Assembly (NCBI GenBank): GCA_964007475.1
Contig: OZ023273.1
Coordinates: forward strand, 130,256,732-130,320,731
Length of the DNA stretch: 64,000 nt
Direction: 5' to 3'
From: Hybos culiciformis
Lineage: Eukaryota > Arthropoda > Insecta > Diptera > Hybotidae
Made by a program: the position numbers and the translations under genes. Position 1 is the stretch's first letter, and each line of letters starts with the position of its first letter. Shown here piece after piece: positions 10,891 through 21,835 of the stretch. The notes beneath the pieces are model-generated. The model made no database searches. It was given only the letters and a program-made list of their open reading frames with translations, and was not told the origin of the DNA.

Positions 10891-13800
10891 AAAAAAAGAC
10901 AAATTCATTAAATTTTAATTAATATTATGGACTTTACTAGTCAAGGCATTGAAATGAATTCAATATAAAATTTAGAATTGGAAGGATAAAATTAAAAAGG
11001 ATATTCGTTTGAAACATTTTTCCTTGAAAAATAAAACATAATATTATTTTATTTTATTTCACATTTTTTGTCGTTAGTTTTTATATTACTTTTTACCTTT
11101 ACAAGTGCAGTTAGTTTTAATACACTAGTACATAATGTTCAAAGGAATTGTAATGTAGCTTGCATAAAAATATTCACCAGATGCCCAGAGGGTTTTTTTT
11201 TTATTCTGGTATTTTATTGTACATACTTTGTACTTTGGTGTCAAAATTAATATCAAACGAAATAGAAATAAAAATTAATTTAACAAACAATAAACTACAC
11301 AAAATTTTATGTTTTAATCTGAACATATGAAAATATCTAATAAAAAAGAAAAAGAAAAAAAATACATTTTTTCGACATAAAAAATATTAATTTTCTAATT
11401 GAGAATGATATATCGTTTAGAAATAAAATTAAATCAGACTGTCTTAACGTTGGATGAATCATCAAAGAATTAACTCTAATAATTAATATAATGATTTATT
11501 TCAATTTGAGCGTCGTAATTTTGACTCACTCATATAAATTCGAAAAATTCTTTTAAATCTTAAAATTATTTATTTTATGTTGGCTTATTACAAATCTCAT
11601 GGTAAAAATTGTTAAAAAGTGTAATCTACTTAGGACTTATACGTTATTACGTTGGTATGAATCTTAAAACTTATTTATTATATTATATCATTAAAATATA
11701 TAAAACAGTCAAGTCGACACTTTTACTTCTGTGGTGGTTTCGAATATTTTATTTATTTATTTTAAATTTTACGTTTAATGTCAAGAACATGATTTTAAAT
11801 CTTTTTTCGTAGTCTTATTTCAATATTTCTCTTATTTATTGTAATAAATAATAAATAAAACATAATATATAATATAACAATTATATCGCCTGCTCAAAAA
11901 TGAAACAACGTATAATGAAAAGTATAGTTTCGAGTAATTTGAATTTACAGATTTGAAAATAAAAAAAAACGTATGAAAAAATATCAACTAGCGTACAATT
12001 TTCATCTAAAAAATACATTTTAATCAACATTTAGAATATTGCAAAATAGTTGTACTTATAAAATCGAGTACGATGAATCGAATGGTGCTATTGTCAAATA
12101 ATGACGTATAAATGTCATACGTTGTTCCATTTCTCAGCAGACGATATAATATATTAAATATTCTCATTTTTAAAGACATAAAATATTTTCCTCTTCTTGT
12201 TATCGTTTTTTGCTTCAAGCTATAAAAATTATTGGAATTTTTTTCAAATATTTTGGAATTTTATGACAAGAAAAATTATTCATATAAATGTATTATTTGA
12301 AGTAACTTGCAGATTTTTTTTATTAAATTACATAAAAACATTGACGTAAGTTTTATTACAATTAAAGAGTCACTATTTAGGTCGTCTTTGTTAAATGCAT
12401 TGACACTTTTTGTATTTTTTTGACGTAAGAAAATAATAAAATTAAAATTTTTTTCCTAATTTTTGTTGTTAAATTTTTTGTTAAGAAATTTTTGTTGTGC
12501 AATTTTTTTGTTAATATTTTTACAAATTTTTTTTTGATATTGACTGACAAAATCAAAATGACAAAATACAAAACAGTCTGAAGCGTTATTCACAATATAA
12601 TTTAACTAAAATTATATTTTTTTTCATAGCTCTTCATCAATAAATACATTGTTTTTAGAGATGATTTTTCAATTAAAGATATAAAAAGATATAAAGAAAA
12701 TTATCCAAAAAATTAATTTTACATTTTGTTTTTCGTTATTTCATTTTTGCAACTATGTACCGGGTTCGTTTTTTTTAAATATTGTAGAATTAATTGAAGT
12801 TAGTTGGTTTTTGTTTATATATACAAAGGGGACGAACATTTTTCTTTTTCAATTTTCCATTTATTTTTCTTTTCATTAAAAATCTCTGATCTTAATTTTG
12901 GATAAAAGAAGAATAGGTGTATGGAAAAAATTAACTTATTGAAGGATTGATACAAAAATAAAATTTTACTACGACTGATAATTTTGTGAAAAAAATAATG
13001 TGCTTAGTTAACCTGCAACAAACCAGAAAATTCTATTAACCATTACTGATTCAACAACATAACCAATATAACTTTTTTAACAGACTGATAAAATGAATAT
13101 TTTTTGTTTTGCAAAAAAAACATAAAAAAAAAATGCATGTAACTTTTTAATAGTATGATGTGTGCTTTATAGAACGAAATCTCGAGAAATAAAAGATGAA
13201 ATTAATAATAAAAATCCATTTTGTTTTATTATATATGAGGCCGAATTAAACCAGCAATAATGTAAAAATAAAACATTTACAATGCACAGCCAGGAACACA
13301 TAAATTGTTGATTAAGCTAAGATCTCATCAAAATAATTTACTTGATACCTACTTTTCATTCAGATAAATATAACACAATTTAACAAATATAATTTGGAAC
13401 TGTTATCGATTTCATATCATTATATGTACTTAAAAGTTGTTCTAAGGATTTCAATATTATGGAATTGTGGATATAATAATAGTGAAAATATAATAATAAT
13501 TGCTTATTATTATTTACTCTTTTTACTAATACAACTAATAATTATTATTAATCCCAATTCAGTAATTATATTATCTAAAAACCTGACATTAAAAAAGTAA
13601 ATTTTATGCACACGAAATATAAAAATTACATGCAACTAATAAAAATTATTTTTTAAGGATAAGTTTTAATATTTTTATAAATATATCAAGCTCTTGAGGA
13701 TAATGAAAACAATAAAATGTAATGATAATAATGCACAAAATTTAATATTATGTTAAACTATTCTTAAATTAATTTTTCATTAACTATTATACCACAACAT

Positions 13801-14139
13801 CAAACTAATGAAGAAGACCCCTGGGCATTCAATGAAAAACTTTGATAAAAAAAATAAAATTATGAATCTTCGGTAAAAAATTTCGTTTTTGTAATAGAAA
13901 ATAAATCAAATATTTAATCTACAACTTTAATTATAATTTAAATATTTTTATCAAATAAGTTTGGAAAAAAATACGTACGTTTTATTAGAGCACGTAAAGC
14001 ATACCCAGGAGAAAAAATTCGAAATTGTGTATTGTAAATAACAAAGATAAGGCCAGAAAATGTATTTAGTATTTAGTTGGAAAAAGAAAGCGCACAGGAA
14101 TAGTAATAATACTGCAATGCAGATAAATTAAAACATTTG
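10891..14139. other. AT-rich stretch without a supported gene
   Basis: Open frames here start at TTG or have low-complexity residue use. Two read less randomly but lack supporting splice or start signals: 11068-11250 (+), with SFNTLVHNVQRNCNVACIK, and 12024-12218 (-), with RNGTTYDIYTSLFDNSTIRF. Neither is called as a gene. Confidence 0.35.
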
Positions 14140-14525
14140 TACACGGAGAGAAATCCAATCAGATATTATGATTATGACGATTGTACATATGCGTAAAGCA
14201 GTCAGAGAACTCAGCTCTTAATAACTAATCATAAACCGTAAATATTAATCATAAACAATGACTAAGGGTAAAAACAATCACTATGACTGCAAAATCATAA
14301 ATCCTGCAGCCCAATAATATCGATTTCATTTCTTACGTCTTAAAAGCGAGTAATGGCTGCTATTTTACATAAGAAAATAAAATTTAAGTTTTTTTTATTA
14401 ATTTTTTTTATTTAATTTTTTTTTATTTAATTTTCATTTATTTAATTTTTTTTTATTTTATTTTAATATTTTTTTAATTTATTAAATTTTATTTATTATA
14501 TTTTTATTAAATTTACAATTTTATT

Positions 14526-14602
14526 TCTTATGTCTTCTTCCGGATTCGAACCTGGGTCTTTAGCATTGCAATCCGCCAACACTACCACTTAGCTACGGTA
14601 TT
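14526..14602 (-). repeat. tRNA-like module 3
   Basis: The minus strand has A-box-like TAGCTAAGTGGTAG and B box GGTTCGAATCC. The D arm can pair (GCTA with TGGC), but the T stem has mismatches. It is homologous to the modules at 5568-5640 and 5694-5768, sharing AATGCTAAAGACC. Confidence 0.55.
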
Positions 14603-14654
14603 GAAATTTAAAATCTACATAAAATAGAAAATATAAATTTGGTATACACATTTT

Positions 14655-14716
14655 CTGTGTGGTGTGTTGGCTATTTGTAATGTTAAGGACGCAGGTTCGA
14701 ATCCCGAAGAAAGCAA
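14655..14716 (+). repeat. tRNA-like module 4, inverted relative to module 3
   Basis: The plus strand reads GTGTGTTGGC, then AATGTTAAGGACGCA, then the B box GGTTCGAATCC and CGAAGAAAGC. It is the most degraded at the A box. Together with module 3 it forms an inverted pair inside one element. Confidence 0.5.
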
Positions 14717-15067
14717 AAAAATTTTGGTTTTTTATTTTTTTTTAGCGACATTACAGAAAATTTCAACTATGTACTATTATTTTAGTAATTAAAGTAAATA
14801 ATCTGAATTTTAATCACCGAAAATAAAATAAAAAGTGAAAAAAAAATGTTTTTGTATTAATCATAACTTATGACTAGCATGATTAAGCATCATAACTTAT
14901 GATTTCAGGTAAATCATAAGATAATCACGATGTATAACGTAGTAATTATATGCAAAGATTATTCATCTTGCGCGAAGATTTTTAATCATAGGGCTATTTT
15001 TTCGTTATGATTAGGAGTCTATGACTGATATAATCATATTGAATGAAAAGGCATTTCTCTGCGTGTA

Positions 15068-17454
15068 TTATTTTAAATATTAGTGCTTCTCCTGAAAAGT
15101 TTTTGATATAAAAAAATTAAATGTCAAAATATTATAAGATGAATATTTTTATAGTAGCCCTGCAGGAAAAAATACCCTTACTGTCAATATGAAGAGTTTC
15201 ATTTAAATCGACGCGTAAGTCATAGAAAAACTCCCCCAAATTTCGTTAAATTTTTCCAAAACAACGATTTTATATTCCTGGAAATTTGTACTGTTTTGAC
15301 AAAAAAAACTTTTCAATAGAAACACTAGAACTATAGTTTTCTGAAATTGTTCTAAATTATGTGAACGGAGTCAAGACGAGTCAACTAAGTGTTAAAATTA
15401 AAATTTTCCCATACAGTACTTCAAATGATAATGTTACTTCTAAGACCAGAAGAGGAAATTTATCGAAATTGAAAATCTCACACTGGGACAAAACAGTTCA
15501 GTAATCTTTCAGTAATTTGAAGTAAAATATTCTCAAATATTTCCTCTCTGAATATCAATAATTGCTTTCAAGTCACATTATTATCTAGGAGTAAAATTTG
15601 TTTGTAAGATTTTTTATTTTTTTTATTTTCATTTATATGAATCTTATTTATTCTGCATTTTTCATTTAGTGATTTACATATAAGAAAAATACTTCACAGA
15701 AATGTTTTTTAACGTAAGTACTGTTTTGATTATTATTTTAATTGTATTCTTCAAAAACCTTTAATTTTTTAATTTTAATTAATGAACTTTTAAAATGATT
15801 TCAGAATAATTAATATTTTTTTATATTTCAATTCACAAATAATACTATAAGTTTAATATATGTATAAAAAAAATGATTAATTTGATATCTTCGGCTGTTT
15901 GGTTTAACTTAATAATAATCACCACATTCGATCATTATCTGACCCATTCATTAATTTAACAAACAATACTGTAACAAGAGTAGGTATATTTGCTATTGTG
16001 AATTTAATCATTTTTATTAATTAAGTTAACTTTTTTTGTTAAATTTAAAATTACACATAAAAATAATGTACAAAATAATTTAACAATTATTTTAGGAAAA
16101 GATAAACATTATATTGCTCTAATTTATATTTTGATATTATTTGCGAAGTAATATTATGCATAGTGAGATAATTAATAAACAATGTGGAAAAATAGAGATT
16201 TAAAATATTTTCTAGTTCACCTATCTGCAATATAATATTTATACTATACGAAGATAAAAAAAAATAGAATTTAATACGTTCAAATAATAAATTTTTATTT
16301 AATATTTATTAAGGTTAGTATAATATTATCTTTGACGTCTAACATTCCGGTATCCATTAATTTTGAAGTTGAATATCTATTTAAGATATATTATATACTA
16401 ACTTCGACATTTGGATATGTTTCAAAACATAAAAAAAAGAAAGATGTTTTGTTAAATTTTTAGTATTCTTTTGCAATATAAAATACATAAAATTCATGTA
16501 ATAGAATTCCTCTTCATTCATGAGTTCATTATTTATTCATTGCGGCTACTCTTGATATTTTGAGCCCTTGAGACATATTTTTTTTTTCTTTAGAAATAAA
16601 TGCTGCAGTTTGAAGAATAAAAAATGGATATTTAATATCTTCTTAATAAGCGTTATAATTTCTTTTCTTTATACTTCTCCGAAATGTTCAAAATATCATA
16701 ATTATTATTTTTGGTTAAATTTGACAAATTAAAAGACTATACAAAACAAAGAAGAATTTAATTAATTTTTTATTGATTTAAATAAAAGCATATAATTTAA
16801 CATTTTGTAGCTTCTTTAATTTATAGCTTTTGGCGAAAAATTCAAATATCTACTAAAACAATTCAAAAATTAATTTCAAGATTGCTTAGCATTTGGAGTT
16901 CTCAATCAATAAACATCAAACTTAATCACTATTTAATACTTTAAGATTGTTAGTCGAGTCACATTTCAGTTATTTATCATAATACTAACTACAACTATTC
17001 TAAAAATATTCATTGTTATTAAATTTCATAAAAAGTGTTCTTAAAATAGAAACAATTTAAGAAAAGCTTTTGGTACGATTTTTTTTCGTTATATTCTAAA
17101 AACGTTATTGAGATTTATTCTCCTCATGTTTAATAATTTAATTTAGTTTTTATTGTGAAATTAAATCCCTATATAAACTATTAGAACTTAATTATCTTTT
17201 AAAAAATATATAGGTACATGAATAGAATTTTGATTGTATTTCTTTAATTTTCTACAATGTTAGTATAAGAAGATTTAGCAGAATAAAAAAAGTTTTTCAT
17301 TTTGTTTGTTTTCATCTTAAATCATTCGAATTTTTCCTTTTTTTTTTTAAGTATCCTAAAGTGTTCCGTAAAATATAAAAGAAAATAATCTTTGAAAGAA
17401 AAATTCTCAAACTTTACACACGTCTGAGTAAGAGCTATTATAACACCGTGCCTA
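15068..17454. other. AT-rich stretch without a supported gene
   Basis: A slightly G+C-richer patch at about 15155-15500 begins CCCTGCAGGAAAAAATACCC and resembles a decayed transposon end, but no partner end was found. The rest is AT-rich with no convincing frame. Confidence 0.35.
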
Positions 17455-17632
17455 AACGCGGATAGAAAGCTTTTGCTTTTGGTTTAAAAGTATTCTAACT
17501 TTATACTTTCAATGAATTCAATAATTCTCTTCTAAAATTTGATAACGCGGATAGAAAGCTTTTGCTTTTGGTTTAAAAGTATTCTAACTTTATACTTTCA
17601 ATGAATTCAATAATTCTCTTCTAAAATTTGAT
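17455..17632 (+). repeat. Perfect 89-bp tandem duplication
   Basis: The unit beginning AACGCGGATAGAAAGCTTTT occurs at 17455-17543 and again, with no difference seen, at 17544-17632. Perfect identity in such AT-rich DNA implies a very recent duplication or an assembly artefact. No open frame spans it. Confidence 0.9.
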
Positions 17633-19385
17633 AACTTGAATCTTAAATTAATGAACAATATAGAAAACAAATTTTAATGTACCAAATATCCTTTTTTTAT
17701 TCACAAAAATATGAAATATAAATTAGGCGTAAATATTTATCTCATGTCGCAATATCTTTTTTTACTTACTTAAATACATAAATATCCTGTAGAAATAATT
17801 TTGTTTAGTGATTCTAAATTTTTTTAAGAAAAAAAAAATTGTAGTTTGTTCGTAATGTTTAATCTTTATAAATTTGGGACACATAAAATTTAATAATCTT
17901 TGTTGTTTATTTTATATCTTAAGTTCAATCAAACCATATGGATACAATCTTTAGTTCAACAAATCTTTTTCTTTTCGAAAAGGAGAAAAAAAAATTGTTG
18001 AATGAGTTGGAAGAGTCGAAGAATAATTTTTTCTACACATTGTTTATTGAACATTACTTTCTTTTTAAAATAAATTAAAATAATAATGCTTTGCTTATTT
18101 TTTTGTCCACATTGTTAAGTACATGTTTTCGAGATTCTTCAATAAGTTTGTCTTGATTTGCTATTAAATAAAATTAATTTTCTAAATCGTATAGTAATAA
18201 GCATAATATGTATAAAAATATGTATTAAACCTTCAAAATAAACCATGTTGATAATGCATGTCTTTTGACGTTCCCATGCAAACTGAGAAATAAACTATTT
18301 TAAAAACGAAATATTCGATTTTATGTTACAAACCAGAAAGCTTTATCTAAACATAAAAAAGTTGTATTAATGATGGCTTTATACTAGATCTATGACGTAT
18401 CACATCATCCTCTCTCAATTTTCTTATTATTTTACATTATAAATTTTTAAGCTGAAAATTATTGAAAATAAAAAAGTATAAAAGCTTTTTCTCATTGAAT
18501 CATGTTCCACATAGCGCATAAAATCTCATGCTATAATGTTTGAATTAATATCAAGTGGATTATTTTTAAGACTAGATTTTATATTTTTTTTTTCGTTTTA
18601 ATAAAAATTTAACATTTTTCTATCATTCCAATTAGATCCCGATAGGTACCATTGTTAAGTCGATGATATTGTGCAGGCAGTTGAGTTTCTCTACACAGTA
18701 CACCGTTATTAAATACCAAAATCGTTTTATTTTGAAAACCAACGCTCATAAAATTGCACTATTTCGGAACAAAAGACAAAAATCAAATTTGAAAAATAAA
18801 AACATTAAACCTTAAAGACAACCTATGTACATAAAATTAAATCTAATGATTCGAATCCCAGGATATAATTTCTAACCAATATTTTTTTGTTTTTGTAGAA
18901 ATTATACTTTCATATTTGTTCTCGTAATAAATTTCTTAATTAAAAGGCTAAAAAAAAAACCCAATCCTTTTTATATTTCGTTTACTTTCCCATGATATTT
19001 TTTTTGTTCGGAAAATGTTTTTTACCCTAGTCACAGAATTTTATTTTTCAACAAAAACTATAAATAGTATTTTTGGGATTGTGGACTTTAATTTATTCTT
19101 ATTATTATTAAAACACACAAATTAAAGTTTATTTTAGTTTTTGTAATTTAAAAAATGTATATATTTGCTTTCAATATTTTTTTGAAGCGCTTCTCATTTT
19201 TGAATTATTTATTATACAATACATATTGTAAATTACATACTATGCCCATAATTATGTTTAACTGCATAGAAATAAACAAAAACAATAAAATTTTTGTTAA
19301 AGTTAATTTCTGTGAAAAATTTTCTACTTTTATTATTATTTTCGTGTGAATAAAGCTTTAAAGAAGATACATTGTATTTGAATAT
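17633..19385. other. AT-rich stretch without a supported gene
   Basis: A run open for 55 codons follows an AG at 18635 (IPIGTIVKSMILCRQLSF and onward, +), but it has no start codon or donor, and such runs occur by chance. A G+C-richer patch at 18636-18710 is otherwise unexplained. Confidence 0.3.
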
Positions 19386-19393
19386 GACATGAT

Positions 19394-19795
19394 CAGTGGT
19401 AGCTCTACCATATAGGCGAACTAGGCGACCGCTTAGGGCGCCAAGCTTTTTGGGGCGCCAAATCCGTTTTGCTAAATCCATATAATTTTTTTTTAAATAT
19501 TTAAAATTATTTTCTTTACTTTTAAAATTTATTTTGTTAAAATCAACAGTATTAGAAAATTGACAATAGTTGGCAATACACAATATCTATAGTAGTCAGC
19601 ACTCTAGTCGCCCAAAAATATATATTTTTTTAAATTTAGGTTCACGTTATAAAATATAATGCATGTTTAATATAAAAAAAATTTAACGTAAGATTTGTTT
19701 TTGTGATACACGGTTAGGGTGAAGAGGAAGGGGGCGATATGTATAAAATCTGCCTAGGGCGCGAGGGTTGAACATTTATTTTTCAGCCACCACTG
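19394..19795. mobile_element. hAT-type non-autonomous element (402 bp)
   Basis: The left end CAGTGGTAGCT and the right end AGCCACCACTG are inverted. The 8-bp flanks GACATGAT (19386-19393) and GGCATGAT (19796-19803) match at 7 of 8 positions, as expected of a hAT target duplication. Subterminal words GGGCGCCAAG and CCTAGGGCGCGAGG recur. The long minus frame across it (19233-19583) is spurious. Confidence 0.8.
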
Positions 19796-19803
19796 GGCAT
19801 GAT

Positions 19804-20700
19804 ATGAATATAATCTTGCAAGCGTATGGATATTAAGATGTTTATAGCAATAGCGTTTTATTATTTCATTTTATTTTTGATAGAAACAGTTTTGACAGGA
19901 ACAGAGTATAATCAAATATGTAAATATGTAAAAAAAAATATTTGAAAAATTAGTTATTTAAAATGTTAAAGATCAACATAAGGTTTCGAAGTAATAATTG
20001 AGTCTCATATTTAACAAGCTTTTTAGGATCTTTATTAAAATAAAATAAAGAATTAAACAAAATTTTAATTTTGTACCTGATGTAAAATAATAAAAAAAAA
20101 TAATTTATATGTCATTTTATCGATAGCGTGTCGATTTGTCGATACCATACTCAATTATTTAGATTTTTGTAAAAAAAAAAAGTTACAGAAATATTTACAC
20201 TTTCAACTGTAAAATATACCTTTAATTGAATTGAATAAAAAAACTCTCTTTAATAACCTCATTTTTGTTTTGAAACATAAAACTTTCCAGACATTATTAT
20301 TCTGTAGCATTCAATCGATAGAAAATATAAAGTTTTTTCACGTGCTTTAAGAAGCAACATGATTTTATGATTACCATAGAGTTTTTTTTTGTGAATAAAA
20401 ATATATAAATCCATGGATTAATAAAGTTTGAAATTTATGAATATTATTAAAAAAAATAATATATCTATTTTATTCTGTTAGAAATTATCTTAATTGGAAA
20501 AATTAATGCAATTATTAAGGGTTGTATAGTTGTTTTTGTTGAAAAAAAAACCGCATTTAAATATTATTGTAATTAGAGCTAAATTAACAAGAAATAAAAT
20601 AATATTTTAAATGAAAATTTTTCGAAAGAATTTTTTTTATATCAATCTGACAAAGAATTGGTTTTCTTACAATCACACTTTATTAAAGCTCTATTTTCAG
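19804..20700. other. AT-rich stretch without a supported gene
   Basis: Nothing beyond poly-A/T tracts and short AT-rich frames is visible. Confidence 0.4.
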
Positions 20701-20818
20701 TAAAACACTATACTCTCTGACGAAGAAACAACGTTACAAGTTGTCCAATAAATGCCATCAGCGCAATATATTAAAAAACAATTTGAAAACATTTTATTCT
20801 CATTGTGCTTTTTATTAA
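20701..20818 (+). CDS. Possible coding exon (low confidence)
   Basis: After the acceptor-like GCTCTATTTTCAG ending at 20700, the frame is open for 38 codons to TAA at 20816-20818. It contains KTLYSLTKKQRYKLSNKCHQ. Lysine, arginine, histidine and cysteine are more frequent than chance AT-rich translation usually gives. There is no donor inside the run and no recognised family. The overlapping frame from 20752 with an ATG is hydrophobic low-complexity and looks spurious. Confidence 0.2.
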
Positions 20819-21710
20819 GTACCTATACTTTTTTCAATTATAGTCTGCTACTCATTCTCGTAATTTTCATTTATTTATATAGATTATCTCTTAATAAATA
20901 CCAATTAATAAACATCTTAAAAAAATTTCATTGTTATAAAAAAAAATATATATATATTAATGACAGTAGATTTTTTCCAGCTGAATACCCTATGTCCTAA
21001 AGTTAGTCTAAGGTTTTAATTTTTATTCTTTTGTGGGGGATTTAATGTATCTTAATTTCCTAAATATATTTTGCATTTATTTAATATGAAAATAATTTCT
21101 ATAAACTTTAAACTTGGATTCAGGTTGTCTCAAAATAGAATTTTACTATTCCAGTTCCAGCCTTACATCAGAAATATTTTAAATATTTTAATTTAAGTTA
21201 TGTATTTTAAATTATCAGGTAGATTGTTTTTGCAAATAATTCTTATCTTTATTAAAAACCGACTAATAGATAGATTTTTTTCTACAAATTTCTACAAACT
21301 TCTTTCAATTATAAAGAAAAACATAGATTCGTGATACAGCTTTTGTAAATTATGTTTCTAAAATAAAAGTTTTTGATTACAATATTTTTTCAAACTTTAT
21401 AACCCTTTAACTTAAGATAAAAACACATTATGTTCATAAAATTATATTCATCGTATATATAATTTATAAATAAAATCAGTTCAGGATGATGTGAAGAATA
21501 AACAGTAAGCACGTGGAAATATTACGGAAGTTTTAAATAATTTATAAATTTTGAATCAAACTTTTTTCTTAATATTTATATTTGTAATATAATATGTGTT
21601 TTATTATTAAACTTTCATATCTGTATGCATCAATTTAATGCACGTGCACCGTATATACTAAAATTTATTTAATCTGACTTGAATAAAATTTTTTTCTTGT
21701 TTCTTCCCAG

Positions 21711-21835
21711 AAAAACAATTCTTAGAAAAGAAATTTCCAGAAAAACAATTCGCTGAAAAGAAATTCCCAGCAAAACAATTTCCTGAAAAGCAATTATTAT
21801 ATAAAGAACTGTGCCATAAAGATGCAGTTAAGTAA
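21711..21835 (+). CDS. Probable terminal coding exon with 10-residue repeats
   Basis: A strong polypyrimidine acceptor (TTTTTTCTTGTTTCTTCCCAG, given here as TTTTTTCTTG then TTTCTTCCCAG) ends at 21710. From 21713 the frame is open for 40 codons to TAA at 21833-21835. The first part is 2.7 copies of a 30-bp repeat encoding KQF-x-EKKFP-x (KQFLEKKFPE, KQFAEKKFPA, KQFPEKQ). A non-repetitive tail follows, LLYKELCHKDAVK. The repeat stays in frame and substitutions are mostly at one residue, which fits selection on protein, but a noncoding minisatellite with a lucky frame is possible. The gene upstream is unidentified. Confidence 0.4.

Larger units (their letters stand above)
14142..15065. mobile_element. 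TA-flanked terminal-inverted-repeat element (MITE-like), copy 2
   Basis: The left end CACGGAGAGAAATCC and the right end, read inward, CACGCAGAGAAATGCC, are flanked by TA (14140-14141 and 15066-15067). AATCATAA/TTATGATT words are scattered many times through both subterminal regions, like transposase-binding arrays. The centre has a T-rich tract (14390-14520) and two tRNA-like modules separated by ACATAAAATAGAAAATATAA, as in the element at 5344-6387. Here the modules are in opposite orientations. There is no coding capacity. Confidence 0.7.

Noticed and set aside
5568..14716. Functional tRNA genes
   Set aside because: B boxes are canonical in three of four modules, but acceptor and T stems do not pair properly and all lie in transposon-like elements.
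19233..19583. 116-codon minus-strand frame
   Set aside because: It lies mostly within the hAT element at 19394-19795 and its AT-rich flank, with lysine/asparagine/phenylalanine-rich residues and no domain.
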